Positions 8,367 to 16,991 of a DNA stretch of 64,000 bases are shown in pieces; the first letter of the stretch is position 1; the number at the start of each line of letters is the position of its first letter. The translations under genes were made by a program, and so were the position numbers. Below the pieces are notes generated by a model. That model had not been told where the DNA came from and did no database searches. It saw only the letters and a list, made by a program, of their open reading frames with translations. This DNA is from Cyanobacteria bacterium UBA791 (lineage in GTDB: Bacteria > Cyanobacteriota > Vampirovibrionia > Gastranaerophilales > Gastranaerophilaceae). Location of the stretch: contig DBIX01000033.1 in NCBI GenBank assembly GCA_002297005.1, forward strand, positions 1 through 64,000, read 5' to 3'.

Positions 8367-9116
8367 ATGACAGAACAAATATATGGCAATATACATTCAT
8401 TAGAATCTTGCGGAACAGTTGATGGTCCAGGGATAAGATTTGTCGTGTTTACGCAAGGTTGTCCTATGCGTTGTAAGTATTGTCATAACCCTGATAGTTG
8501 GACTACAGAAGAAAATAAAAAAATGACTTCTAATGAAATTCTTGAAAAATATGAAGGAGTAAAAGAATTTTTGCACAATGGCGGACTTACAGTAACAGGT
8601 GGAGAGCCATTAATGCAAATTGATTTTGTGACTGATTTATTTAAAAAAGCAAAAGAAAAAAATATTCATACAGCACTTGATACATCAGGGATTTTGTTTG
8701 ATAGAAAAAGCACATTAAAAATTGATGAACTTTTAAAATATACAGACCTCGTAATGCTTGATATTAAACATATTGATAATGAAGAGCATAAAAAATTAAC
8801 AGGGCATCCAAACATCAACATTCTTGATTTTGCGAAATATTTGTCAGAAAAAAATATTCCTGTATGGATAAGACATGTTGTTGTTCCTGAAATAACAAAT
8901 GATGAAAAATATTTAACTCAATTAGGCAAATTTTTAGCGACACTAAAAAATATAAAAGCCTTGGACGTATTACCATATCATGATATGGCAATACCAAAAT
9001 ACGAAAATCTTGGAATTGAATACCCATTAAAAGGTATTCCACCTTTGACAAAAGAAGAAGCTATAAAAGCTAGAGATATAATTTTAAACTCAATAAAAGA
9101 AACTTTAGGGAAATAA
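8367..9116 (+). CDS. pflA: Pyruvate formate-lyase activating enzyme
   Basis: This 249-residue radical SAM enzyme installs the glycyl radical on pyruvate formate-lyase. The cluster motif C32-x3-C36-x2-C39 (GCPMRCKYCHNP) is present, together with the GGEP motif (TVTGGEPLMQ) used in SAM binding and the PflA-typical start GNIHSLESCGTVDGPGIRF. Length is normal for the family. Its substrate in this organism should be G53 of the separate glycyl-radical subunit. It lies just beyond the pfl terminator, so it depends on read-through or a weak own promoter. AAGG upstream of the ATG supports the start. Confidence 0.95.
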   Translation: MTEQIYGNIHSLESCGTVDGPGIRFVVFTQGCPMRCKYCHNPDSWTTEENKKMTSNEILEKYEGVKEFLHNGGLTVTGGEPLMQIDFVTDLFKKAKEKNIHTALDTSGILFDRKSTLKIDELLKYTDLVMLDIKHIDNEEHKKLTGHPNINILDFAKYLSEKNIPVWIRHVVVPEITNDEKYLTQLGKFLATLKNIKALDVLPYHDMAIPKYENLGIEYPLKGIPPLTKEEAIKARDIILNSIKETLGK

Positions 9117-9515
9117 TTATCTTCCAAGTTTTCCTGCAATTTTTCTATAAATTTCTCTAATTTTATCCTTGTTCCCCTCTAATACAAGAGAGCCCTCTCC
9201 GTCAGGAGTTTTTACGACAAATTCTATACAATACAATTCTTTTTGGCAAACCCCACCAATTACGCCACCCAGAATAAATCCTATTGCACCAAAAGCCATT
9301 CCTCCAACTAAAGAGGTTGCCAAACCTTTTACGTAGGAAGTTCTAAATTCTGTTTCTGTATAAATTTTGATATTATCAATTTCTGAATATTCTAAATTTA
9401 ATAAATGTCTTTTTCCATCTTTGAAAAACAAAACTTCTTCATTATCAAAATCAACATATATATTTTTTAAATCATTATCAAACTTTAGCCCCTCAACATA
9501 TTCTAGTTTTATCAT
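9117..9515 (-). CDS. Hypothetical protein with glycine-zipper membrane segment
   Basis: This 132-residue protein has a polar N-terminal half rich in D/E/K and a central hydrophobic segment with small-residue spacing (LVGGMAFGAIGFILGGVIGG) like glycine-zipper proteins, followed by a short beta-rich tail (ELYCIEFVVKTPDG). It is probably membrane-associated. I do not recognise the family. GGAG precedes the ATG. The promoter carries a 16-bp element at 9566-9581 that recurs at two other minus-strand promoters. Confidence 0.55.
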   Translation of the reverse strand: MIKLEYVEGLKFDNDLKNIYVDFDNEEVLFFKDGKRHLLNLEYSEIDNIKIYTETEFRTSYVKGLATSLVGGMAFGAIGFILGGVIGGVCQKELYCIEFVVKTPDGEGSLVLEGNKDKIREIYRKIAGKLGR

Positions 9516-9547
9516 AATTCTCTCCGCATTTAACTTTCGACATGTTT

Positions 9548-9581
9548 ATTATAAATTTTGCCCCTGACAAAAATGGACGTA
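9548..9581 (-). promoter_or_regulatory. Promoter with recurrent TACGTCC element (copy 1)
   Basis: On the minus strand TACGTCCATTTTTGTC (9566-9581) is followed by exactly 12 nt and TATAAT (9548-9553), upstream of the glycine-zipper protein gene. The same element with the same spacing recurs at 9676-9691 and 53296-53311. Confidence 0.5.
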
Positions 9582-9594
9582 CAAAAAACAAAGT

Positions 9595-9651
9595 AAAAAA
9601 AAGACTCTATCAACTAGAGTCGGGATGAAAATCATATTGTGATTAGTCTAT
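9595..9651 (-). ncRNA. Candidate small RNA
   Basis: A minus-strand transcription unit of about 57 nt can be drawn. TACAAT (9658-9663) lies 12 nt downstream of a TACGTCC element (9676-9691), and an intrinsic terminator GACTCTA / TAGAGTC (9603-9621) with a run of eight T residues follows. No open reading frame fits. The upstream aldehyde dehydrogenase unit has its own terminator (9702-9733), so this second terminator needs another transcript to serve. No known RNA family is recognised. Confidence 0.35.
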
Positions 9652-9691
9652 ATTTGTATTGTAAAATATAGACTAGTCAAAAACGGACGTA
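9645..9691 (-). promoter_or_regulatory. TACGTCC element (copy 2) with overlapping inverted repeat
   Basis: TACGTCCGTTTTTGAC on the minus strand (9676-9691) lies 12 nt from TACAAT. The region 9645-9674 is a perfect 11-bp inverted repeat (AGTCTATATTT / AAATATAGACT with an 8-nt centre) spanning the -10 box, a candidate repressor site or a hairpin. Confidence 0.45.
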
Positions 9692-9701
9692 GGTGTAAAA
9701 T

Positions 9702-9733
9702 AAAAAAATAAAGCCTTATCTTTTGATAAGGCT
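9702..9733 (-). terminator. Terminator of the adh-aldh operon
   Basis: On the minus strand AGCCTTATC, loop AAAA, GATAAGGCT is followed by a T-rich tract, 13 nt after the aldehyde dehydrogenase stop codon. Confidence 0.85.
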
Positions 9734-9745
9734 CTCGGTTTCATT

Positions 9746-11110
9746 CTATTTAAGAAAAATCCGGAGGAGTTTGTTGTAAAAGTCTTTGTAAGGTTGGTAT
9801 CTCATTGGTAAATCTAACCAAAGTTTTTTATCCAACGTACTTTTTCTATGTGAAAAAGTTTCAAAACCATATTTGCCATGGTATGCACCCATTCCACTTT
9901 CTCCAAATCCACCAAATGGCATTTCTGGAGTAGCCAAATGCACAACCACATCATTTATACAGCCACCACCGTAACGACAATGTTCTGTTATTTGTTTTAT
10001 ATTATTTTTATTTGTTGAAAAAACATATAACGCTAACGGATGAGGATGATTTTCAACAGTTTCTATTACTTCACTAATTGTTTTGAAAGTCAAAATTGGT
10101 AATACTGGTCCAAAAATTTCTTCTTTCATAACAGCATCATCCCAAGTAATATTATCTAAAACAGTAGGCTCAATTTGTAAAGTTTCAGCATTTGTTTTTC
10201 CGCCAATAATCGTTTTGTCAAAATCAATTAAATTTCTTACACGGTTAAAATGTTTTTCATTAATTATTTTTCCGTAATTTTGATTTTCTAATGGATTTTC
10301 GCCAAATTGATTTTTGATTTCTTTTTTTATAGCTTTTAAAAGTTCAGGTTTTATACTTTCCTCACAAAGAATATAATCAGGTGCAACGCAAGTTTGACCG
10401 CAATTTAAAAATTTACCAAAGACAATTCTTTTGGCTGTTAAAGAAATATTTGCAGTTTTATCAACTATGCAAGGACTTTTTCCACCAAGCTCTAGTGCAA
10501 CGGGAGTCAAATGTTCTGATGCTGAACGCAAAACCTCTTTACCAACAGATTGACTACCTGTAAAGAAAATATAATCATACTTGTATGATAAAAGCTGTTT
10601 ATTTTCTTCACGTCCACCTTTTACAACCGCAACATATTCATCTGGAAAAACTTCACTAATAATTTTTGAAACGACATCGCTTGTCCTTGGAGAATATGCA
10701 CTTGGTTTTAAAATAACAGTATTACCCGCAGAAATAGCATCCACAAGTGGTTCTATTGTTAGTAAAAACGGATAATTCCAAGGACTCATTATTAAAACAT
10801 TTCCTCTAGGAACAAGTTTTACAATACTTTTAGAGTGAAAGTTTGTTAAAGGAGTTGGAACAATTTTTTCTTTAGCAAATTTCTTGATATTTTTAATCAT
10901 ATAAGAAATTTCATCCAAGGATAAACCCACTTCACACATATAAGCTTCGGTTTCGCTTTTGCCTAAATCTCTGCGTAATGCTTCAAAAATAGCAAGTTCA
11001 TTATTTTTTATAGCTTTTTTAAGTTTTTTTAGATACTCAATTCTAAATTTTATATCTAAAGTTTTACCTGATTTAAAAAACTCTTTTTGTTTTTCTAAAA
11101 TATTATGCAT
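9746..11110 (-). CDS. NAD(P)-dependent aldehyde dehydrogenase (class-3 type)
   Basis: This 454-residue protein belongs to the shorter class-3 branch of the aldehyde dehydrogenase superfamily, which oxidises fatty or aromatic aldehydes to acids. N112 (SPWNYPF), E207 (ALELGGKSP) and the nucleophile C241 (GQTCVAPDY) are present. A C-terminal hydrophobic tail (FYNKLLRIFLK) resembles the membrane-associating end of some class-3 enzymes. Its first codons overlap the end of the upstream alcohol dehydrogenase gene by 8 bp. Together they would interconvert alcohol, aldehyde and acid; the true substrate cannot be told from sequence. Confidence 0.92.
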   Translation of the reverse strand: MHNILEKQKEFFKSGKTLDIKFRIEYLKKLKKAIKNNELAIFEALRRDLGKSETEAYMCEVGLSLDEISYMIKNIKKFAKEKIVPTPLTNFHSKSIVKLVPRGNVLIMSPWNYPFLLTIEPLVDAISAGNTVILKPSAYSPRTSDVVSKIISEVFPDEYVAVVKGGREENKQLLSYKYDYIFFTGSQSVGKEVLRSASEHLTPVALELGGKSPCIVDKTANISLTAKRIVFGKFLNCGQTCVAPDYILCEESIKPELLKAIKKEIKNQFGENPLENQNYGKIINEKHFNRVRNLIDFDKTIIGGKTNAETLQIEPTVLDNITWDDAVMKEEIFGPVLPILTFKTISEVIETVENHPHPLALYVFSTNKNNIKQITEHCRYGGGCINDVVVHLATPEMPFGGFGESGMGAYHGKYGFETFSHRKSTLDKKLWLDLPMRYQPYKDFYNKLLRIFLK

Positions 11111-12347
11111 GTACTAATTCACCTTTCTGAGTTTGAGAAGTTTCTTTTTCTTCTATTACATCATAGAAAAATTGTTCAAGTTCATCAACACCCATTAGGA
11201 CAGGAACAGGGTATACTGGATTACTTTCTTTATCCGCCATATATGCAAGTTCTCTAATATCTTCCTTTTGAACTTCTGGTAATTTTGTACCAATTCCTAA
11301 ATAACTATTCAAATTTCTAATTGCTTGAATAAATATTTCTGAAGCCTTATCACTAGGCATATTTTCACTAACAAGACCAGCTGACAAAGCCAATTCTTTT
11401 AGTTGTCTATGAATTTTATTACCATAAGCTTCCAATACATAAGGAATAAGTACCGCATTTGCAAGTCCATGATGAGTATTATATTTTCCGCCAAGAGAAT
11501 GTGCTACTGCATGACAATATCCAACATAAGATACTGTAAAAGCACACCCAGCAAGATAAGATGCCCACATCATATTTTCTCTAGCTTTCATATTATTTCC
11601 ATCATCATAAGCCTCTTTAAGGTTTTCGAAAACTAATCTTGTAGCTTCAAGAGCCTGATGACGGGTTTTAGAGGTTGTAGAATTACCAATATAAGCCTCT
11701 ACTGCGTGAACTAAAACATCTACACCGCTATAAGCAGTTATGGTTTTAGGTAAAGTTCTTGTTGTTTCAGGGTCTAAAACTGCATATTTAGGGATTAGCG
11801 GAAAATCGCTTATCATATATTTTCTTTTTGTAAGTGAATCTGTTATTAACGTTGCGACCGTAGTTTCTGTACCTGTTCCAGCTGTTGTTGGGATAGCAAA
11901 CAACAAAGGTATTTTTTTGAAGACCTTTAAAATACCAGCCATATCAATAATACGACGTTTAGGATTTGCAATACGAGCACCTGTTGCCTTGGCACAATCG
12001 ATAGCTGAACCACCACCAAACCCAATAAGGGCTTGGCAGTTGTTAGTTAGATATAAATCCTTTGCATCTTCGACATTTTCTACAGTAGGATTTGAAACTA
12101 CACCATCAAAAACAGTAACTTCAATACCGTTTTCTGCTAACAAATTTTCTAGGTTTTGTGTTAGACCAATTTTTCTAACACCTCTATCAGTTACTAATAG
12201 TAAACGACTGATTTTTTTATTTTTTAAAACTTGTGGAATATCATCAAATCTTTTTAAAATAACAGGATTGTAATAAGGAAGTAGGGGGATACTTGCTTTA
12301 AAACAAAACTGAAAAATTCTACAATAAACCTTTTTCAAAATATTCAT
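11103..12347 (-). CDS. Iron-containing alcohol dehydrogenase
   Basis: This 414-residue group III alcohol dehydrogenase has the NAD-binding loop GFGGGSAIDCAK and the metal-binding pattern D-x3-H in GVDVLVHAVEAY plus histidines in HSLGGKYNTHHGLANA. It should reduce aldehydes to alcohols during fermentation, or the reverse. It is the first gene of a two-gene unit with the aldehyde dehydrogenase. GGTGAG precedes the ATG. A perfect palindrome about 75 bp upstream (12421-12437) is a candidate operator. Confidence 0.93.
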   Translation of the reverse strand: MNILKKVYCRIFQFCFKASIPLLPYYNPVILKRFDDIPQVLKNKKISRLLLVTDRGVRKIGLTQNLENLLAENGIEVTVFDGVVSNPTVENVEDAKDLYLTNNCQALIGFGGGSAIDCAKATGARIANPKRRIIDMAGILKVFKKIPLLFAIPTTAGTGTETTVATLITDSLTKRKYMISDFPLIPKYAVLDPETTRTLPKTITAYSGVDVLVHAVEAYIGNSTTSKTRHQALEATRLVFENLKEAYDDGNNMKARENMMWASYLAGCAFTVSYVGYCHAVAHSLGGKYNTHHGLANAVLIPYVLEAYGNKIHRQLKELALSAGLVSENMPSDKASEIFIQAIRNLNSYLGIGTKLPEVQKEDIRELAYMADKESNPVYPVPVLMGVDELEQFFYDVIEEKETSQTQKGELVHA

Positions 12348-12420
12348 AACTCACCTCATCTAGCTTTGAGGGTTAGTTTTTTAAGGGTAATATTGCTCTT
12401 AGAAATAACTAACTCTTATC

Positions 12421-12437
12421 CTAGTATTGAATACTAG
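12421..12437. promoter_or_regulatory. Palindrome upstream of the alcohol dehydrogenase operon
   Basis: CTAGTATT-G-AATACTAG is a perfect dyad with 8-bp arms in the 223-bp divergent region between the adh-aldh operon and ogt. It has the form of a repressor or redox-regulator site; the cognate regulator is not in the window. Nearer the gene, GTTAGTT and AACTAAC (about 12372-12412) could form a leader hairpin. Confidence 0.45.
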
Positions 12438-12558
12438 CAAAACTAGAAATGAATATCAATAGTTTTTCTAAAATTTTAAATTTTGTGAAGAAATATTTAA
12501 AATTAAAATCCTTAAAACCAGCCATATAAAAGGGTCATCAGAAAAAACATTTTTGTAA

Positions 12559-12571
12559 TATAATTAAGAAA
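12559..12571 (+). promoter_or_regulatory. -10 box placing transcription start on the ogt ATG
   Basis: TATAAT (12559-12564) lies exactly 6 nt before the ATG at 12571, and there is no Shine-Dalgarno sequence. The message is predicted to be leaderless. The same spacing recurs at five other genes in the window. Confidence 0.5.
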
Positions 12572-13020
12572 TGGAAAATATTTTTTATTACAAATCACCA
12601 ATTGGAATTTTTGAAATAACCGTTGAAAGCGGAAAAATCAATCATATTAAAATAGTTAAGGAAGAAAAAGAAACTGCTAACCCTATTAATAAAAACATTA
12701 AAACTCAACTGGATGAATATTTTTCTGGCAAAAGAAAATCTTTTAATTTAGAAATAAATCCTATTGGAACGGAATTTCAGAAAAAAGTTTGGAAAGAATT
12801 ACAAAAAATACCTTACGGTAAAACAAAATCTTATCAAGAAATAGCAGAGGCAATAGGGAATCCAAACGCCCAAAGAGCAGTAGGTTCAGCTTGTAATAAA
12901 AATTCAATTTTACTTATTATCCCATGTCATAGAGTTATTGCAAAGTCTGGGGCTTTGACAGGTTTTGAATATGGATTAAAAGCAAAAGAGTATTTGCTAA
13001 AACTCGAAAAATCTTTATAG
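12571..13020 (+). CDS. ogt: Methylated-DNA-protein-cysteine methyltransferase
   Basis: This 149-residue protein removes alkyl groups from O6-alkylguanine in a suicide reaction. The acceptor C119 lies in IPCHRVI and the helix-turn-helix part FQKKVWKELQKIPYGKTKSY is intact. Size fits the Ogt branch without an Ada domain. There is no ribosome binding site, and a TATAAT box ends 7 nt before the ATG, suggesting leaderless translation. It stands alone between the adh operon and a DedA gene. Confidence 0.95.
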   Translation: MENIFYYKSPIGIFEITVESGKINHIKIVKEEKETANPINKNIKTQLDEYFSGKRKSFNLEINPIGTEFQKKVWKELQKIPYGKTKSYQEIAEAIGNPNAQRAVGSACNKNSILLIIPCHRVIAKSGALTGFEYGLKAKEYLLKLEKSL

Positions 13021-13076
13021 GTTTAATTTTATGTTTCTTGTAAAATAGATTATGAAAAATTTTATAGGAGAAAAGC

Positions 13077-13703
13077 ATGGAATATATTAATTTAATAATA
13101 TCAGCTGTAATCAACTTTATACAGCACGTAATTACTATACTTGGACCTTGGGGAATAAGCTTGCTTATGGCAATCGAATCTTGTAACATTCCTCTACCAA
13201 GTGAAGCAATTTTACCATTTGCAGGTTACATCGTTAGCAAAGGAGAAATGAATTTTCACATTGCGGCTTTTGCTGGTGCATTTGGTTGTGTACTTGGTTC
13301 TATTCCATCGTATTATCTTGGATATTTTGGCGGAAGAACTTTCGTTGAAAAATATGGTAAATACTTCTTGGTTTCACATAAAGATTTACAAGAAGCGGAC
13401 GAATGGGTTGATAAATACGGCGACTGGGCATTCTTCTTCTGCAGAATGTTACCTGTTGTGAGAACATTTATCTCTCTTCCAGCTGGCATTTTGAGAGCAA
13501 GAAAAAGAATTTTCTTTACACTAACTTTTCTAGGTTCACTTGTTTGGAGTTATTTACTTGTGTACGTTGGTGTGAAAATGGGCGAAAATATGGAAGCTTT
13601 CAAACATATTTGGCACAAATTTGACGTTGCAATCGTCGTAATCTTTGGTATCTTAGGTGTTTTATACGTATACAAACACTTTAAACATTTAAAAGACTCA
13701 TAA
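13077..13703 (+). CDS. DedA/SNARE-associated family membrane protein
   Basis: This 208-residue protein has four to six membrane segments and the DedA signatures: an early amphipathic segment with E and PSE (ESCNIPLPSEAILPFAG), a G-x-Y-x-G stretch (YYLGYFGGRTFVEKYG), and FFCRMLPVVRTFISLPAGI. DedA proteins are inner-membrane lipid scramblases or undecaprenyl-phosphate flippases needed for envelope homeostasis. TAGGAG precedes the ATG, and a terminator follows at about 13735-13768. Confidence 0.9.
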   Translation: MEYINLIISAVINFIQHVITILGPWGISLLMAIESCNIPLPSEAILPFAGYIVSKGEMNFHIAAFAGAFGCVLGSIPSYYLGYFGGRTFVEKYGKYFLVSHKDLQEADEWVDKYGDWAFFFCRMLPVVRTFISLPAGILRARKRIFFTLTFLGSLVWSYLLVYVGVKMGENMEAFKHIWHKFDVAIVVIFGILGVLYVYKHFKHLKDS

Positions 13704-13734
13704 AATCATTTTTAATAATTTTAAATTTAAAGAG

Positions 13735-13768
13735 GGCGAAGCTTAAAAACAGCTTCGCCTTTCTTTTA
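13735..13768 (+). terminator. Terminator after the DedA gene
   Basis: GGCGAAGCT, loop TAAAAAC, AGCTTCGCC, then TTTCTTTT. It lies between convergent genes. Confidence 0.85.
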
Positions 13769-13778
13769 CTTGTACTAA

Positions 13779-14117
13779 TTAGTATTTGATATAGCTTACA
13801 CCAAGGCTTAATAGAGAAATTATGATTGAACCGAAGAATGCACTCCAAAAACCACTTATATTAAATCCTGGAACTAAATATGCAGTAAATAACAATAACA
13901 GAGCATTAATAACTAACGCTAAGATACCGAAAGTTACAACATTAAATGGTAATGTAATCCAGTTTAATACAGGTTTAATAGAAACATTAATCATACCAAT
14001 CACAACTGCAGCAACCATGGCAGATGGAATACTGCTAACTGTAATTCCTGGGAGAATCCATGCCGTAAACAAAACAATTAGTGTCAAAATTAACCATTGA
14101 ATTAGAAGATAAACCAT
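13779..14117 (-). CDS. Phage-holin-family (YvlD-like) small membrane protein
   Basis: This 112-residue protein has four hydrophobic segments and the family signature NVSIKPVLNWITLPFNVVTFG with NALLL and VPGF. Members are called mycobacterial phage holin or YvlD-like; most are chromosomal membrane proteins of unknown role rather than lysis proteins. I chose the ATG at 14117 because AAAGGA lies about 9 nt upstream; an upstream in-frame start (14174) would add an unlikely basic leader. Confidence 0.8.
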   Translation of the reverse strand: MVYLLIQWLILTLIVLFTAWILPGITVSSIPSAMVAAVVIGMINVSIKPVLNWITLPFNVVTFGILALVINALLLLFTAYLVPGFNISGFWSAFFGSIIISLLSLGVSYIKY

Positions 14118-14316
14118 TTTTAATATCCTTTTTACTACCATTTTTAGTATAAATTTAATATTTGTAAAAAACATTAGAATAAAGTCCTAGCTTGGTATTA
14201 GCCGTAATAACAATTTTAATCATTGTTACATTTTTGTAAAAAATACACTTATTACTAGCAATTAATATTTTCAGGGTGTTTAATAAAGACATAAAGATGT
14301 GTAGGAAGGTAAGATT

Positions 14317-16029
14317 ATGAAAGTAAATCCAATTCAAGCAACAATGCCATTTAGAGGCATGACTCAAGCTAAAAACAAACCAGAAAACAAAATTGCAAAT
14401 GCAAAAGTTCAAACAGCACCTGCAATTAAAGCTAAACCAAGCTTAGAACTAATTCAAGTTATGAGTGGCGTTAAACCTATGTCAATCGCAAAACCAACGC
14501 CTGTTGCTCACGATAATACACAAGCGGCTCAAGCAATTAAAGATGCCGGTGTAATGGGTTTATCAAAAACAGATTATAAAAACGTTAAAAAAGTTCTTGC
14601 AAAAGGCGACGAACAAACAAGTAACGTTATGATGCAATTGCAAATGATTAAGAGCGGAGATATTGAAGCATCTACAGTTAGCCACTATTGGGAAACTGGT
14701 AAGATGAATGATAACCTAGCCAAAGACTTAGATATGATTTATGAAGCTCGTAAAGCTGGCAAAAATCCTATTGATGTATATGTACCTGAAGTAAAATCTC
14801 AAAAAGAAGGTACTAAAAATGTAAAAGTTGGTGATGTATTCAAAGTTGCAGACCAAGACAAAATTTATGTAAAAACAAACGAAAAAGAATCTAAACAATT
14901 AGATATGGACAAAGATATGTTTGTTAAATTGTTTCCACCTGCAAAAAGATTTACAACTCAACAACAAAAAATTGGTGATTGCTACCTTGTTTCAACATTG
15001 AACACAGTTATGCAAAACCCTAAAGCAAGAGTTGCTCTTTATGACGCATTCCACCAAGAAGGAAAAGATGTAAAAGTTAAATTCCAAAATGGTTATGGCG
15101 AATACAAATACGAAAATGCTGAACTTCCAAAAGATAGAGTCCCAAAATACTCACTTAAAGGTTCAACTGGTATCAGAATTTTAGAAGACGCTTATGGTTT
15201 AGATTCTGTAAACAAAGCTGATGTAAAATTCAGAGAAATTATGGCTGACAAAATTGCAGCTAAAAAAGAAGAAGTTAAAAATGCTAAAGGTGAAGCTAAA
15301 GTTCAAGCTAAAAAATCTTTAGAGGGTCACGAAAAAAGATTAAACGATTATATCGAAGCTAAAAAAGATCCAAACAGAACAATCGTTGTATCTCGTGGTG
15401 ATAACTACTATAACATATACTATAAAGAAGATGAAAACGGTTTGATGTTTACAGACTTAAAGAACAATCCTGATAACAAGGATGACAAATTCGAAAGTCC
15501 AGCAGATTTTTACAGAGGTTCTTTAGGTGGTTACAACTTCGAAGTTATGGAAAGAATGGGCTTCGGTGGATTTAGACAATATAACTTAGATTTAGAAGAA
15601 CCAACAGTTAACAAAATGATTAAAAAAGAAAACTTTAATGATAACTACATCATGACAGGTGGTACAAGAGCTGGCGGAAGCAGAGTAGAAAACCCAGTTG
15701 CAGAAAAAGCTGGCATCTACGGTTTCCACGCATACACTATTGAACCTCACAAGGATGAAAAAGGTGATTTAAAAATGAGATGCACAAATCCTTGGAACAC
15801 ATCTTTTGATGCAGATGTACCATACAAAGATTTCTTAAAATACTACGACTCAGTTTCTATCGTTGATGTAAATTCTTACGGTAAAAAATTGCCATTAGAA
15901 AAACAACCATACAAATACGATAAAGACGGTGCTGTAGTTGGCGACAACAAAAATGACGGCGAAGTTATTTGGTACAGAAATGGTAAAAAACCAGTTAAAG
16001 TACCTGATAAATTCAAAAAACAAGCTTAA
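14317..16029 (+). CDS. Calpain-like cysteine protease with MKVNPI-type N-terminus
   Basis: This 570-residue protein contains a bacterial calpain (C2) domain: C222 in IGDCYLVSTLNTV, H471 in GIYGFHAYTIE, N491 in CTNPWN, in the right order and spacing. Residues 1-200 are a low-complexity, lysine-rich linker region. There is no Sec signal; it starts MKVNPIQATMPFRGM, matching the N-termini of two other hydrolases here (MKISPI, MNIGNI). Bacterial calpains are poorly studied, and some are secreted or surface-associated. AAGG precedes the ATG and a terminator follows. An exported or effector-like role is inference. Confidence 0.8.
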   Translation: MKVNPIQATMPFRGMTQAKNKPENKIANAKVQTAPAIKAKPSLELIQVMSGVKPMSIAKPTPVAHDNTQAAQAIKDAGVMGLSKTDYKNVKKVLAKGDEQTSNVMMQLQMIKSGDIEASTVSHYWETGKMNDNLAKDLDMIYEARKAGKNPIDVYVPEVKSQKEGTKNVKVGDVFKVADQDKIYVKTNEKESKQLDMDKDMFVKLFPPAKRFTTQQQKIGDCYLVSTLNTVMQNPKARVALYDAFHQEGKDVKVKFQNGYGEYKYENAELPKDRVPKYSLKGSTGIRILEDAYGLDSVNKADVKFREIMADKIAAKKEEVKNAKGEAKVQAKKSLEGHEKRLNDYIEAKKDPNRTIVVSRGDNYYNIYYKEDENGLMFTDLKNNPDNKDDKFESPADFYRGSLGGYNFEVMERMGFGGFRQYNLDLEEPTVNKMIKKENFNDNYIMTGGTRAGGSRVENPVAEKAGIYGFHAYTIEPHKDEKGDLKMRCTNPWNTSFDADVPYKDFLKYYDSVSIVDVNSYGKKLPLEKQPYKYDKDGAVVGDNKNDGEVIWYRNGKKPVKVPDKFKKQA

Positions 16030-16048
16030 TTTAATAGCGATAAGATTA

Positions 16049-16078
16049 AAAAGAGGTAATTAAAAAATTACCTCTTTT
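16049..16078 (+). terminator. Terminator of the first calpain-like gene
   Basis: AAGAGGTAATT / AATTACCTCTT with an A-rich loop, then T residues. Confidence 0.85.
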
Positions 16079-16096
16079 CTTTTATTATTTATTGAA

Positions 16097-16109
16097 TAAA
16101 ATGTTGCTA
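16097..16109 (+). promoter_or_regulatory. -10 box placing transcription start on the EamA-gene ATG
   Basis: TAAAAT (16097-16102) is exactly 6 nt from the ATG at 16109; no Shine-Dalgarno. Predicted leaderless start. The -35 region would overlap the preceding terminator, so the box is less certain than the spacing suggests. Confidence 0.4.
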
Positions 16110-16990
16110 TGAAAAGACGTTCAACAGGTATAATAAATGCAATCATAGGTTCTTCAAGTTATGGGACAAACCCATTATTTGCACTACCTTTATTTGCTCA
16201 TGGAATAGGTGTAAATTCTGTTTTGTTCTATAGATACTGTTTAGCAACATTAATTTATGGAGCTTATATCAGATTTGTAAAACATTTATCTTTCAAAATA
16301 ACTTTTAACCAGGGAATTGCTCTATTTATTTTAGCAATATTATTTTCGTTATCGTCTTTAACCTTATTTACGGCGTTTAATTACATTCCATCAGGTATTG
16401 CTTGTACAATTTTATTTGTATATCCAATTATGGTAGCAGTAATTTCAACAGTATTTTTTAAAGAAAAACTAACTTTCATTACCGTTAGTGCAATCGCATT
16501 AACTCTAAGCGGAATAATATTTTTAAACAATAATGGTGATGCAAATATTAATTTAAAAGGTCTTGTATACGTTTTAGTTTCAGCACTTATGTATGCTTTG
16601 TATATGGTTGGAATAAAAAATATAAAATCAATTCGACATATTAAAAAACCTGTACTAACCTTTTATGTAATGTTTTTTGGCTTGTCCGTATATATTTATA
16701 ATCTAAATTTTTGCACAGAATTACAAATGCTAAATACACCAATATTATGGGCATTTGCTTTTGGTCTAGCTATAATTCCAACAATTATTTCACTAGAGGC
16801 AACAACTATTGCTATAAAACTTGTAGGTCCAACAATTACGGCAATATTTGGAGCGTTAGAACCTCTAACTGCAATTACATTTGGCTTAATTTTCTTCCAC
16901 GAAATTTTTACGTTAAAAATTGCAGTCGGAATTATTTTAATCCTAACTGGTGTAACTCTTATTGTTTTAAAAGGTGGTAAAAAATCCTAA
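16109..16990 (+). CDS. EamA-family (DMT) transporter
   Basis: This 293-residue protein has ten predicted membrane helices in two EamA repeats, each ending with the family pattern (FTAFNYIPSGIACTILFVYPIMVAVIS in part; then AIKLVGPTITAIFGALEPLTA). DMT exporters move amino acids, nucleobases or other small metabolites out across the inner membrane. The substrate is not predictable. It stands between two calpain-like protease genes with no shared transcription. Confidence 0.88.
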   Translation: MKRRSTGIINAIIGSSSYGTNPLFALPLFAHGIGVNSVLFYRYCLATLIYGAYIRFVKHLSFKITFNQGIALFILAILFSLSSLTLFTAFNYIPSGIACTILFVYPIMVAVISTVFFKEKLTFITVSAIALTLSGIIFLNNNGDANINLKGLVYVLVSALMYALYMVGIKNIKSIRHIKKPVLTFYVMFFGLSVYIYNLNFCTELQMLNTPILWAFAFGLAIIPTIISLEATTIAIKLVGPTITAIFGALEPLTAITFGLIFFHEIFTLKIAVGIILILTGVTLIVLKGGKKS

Positions 16991-16991
16991 A

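Noticed and set aside
8964..8971. Extra GGACGTA copies inside genes (8964, 22979, 33188 regions)
   Set aside because: They are in coding sequence without the rest of the 16-bp element or a -10 box at 12 nt, so they are chance matches.
13779..14117. Phage holin, hence a prophage
   Set aside because: The family name is historical; members are mostly chromosomal membrane proteins and no other phage genes surround it.
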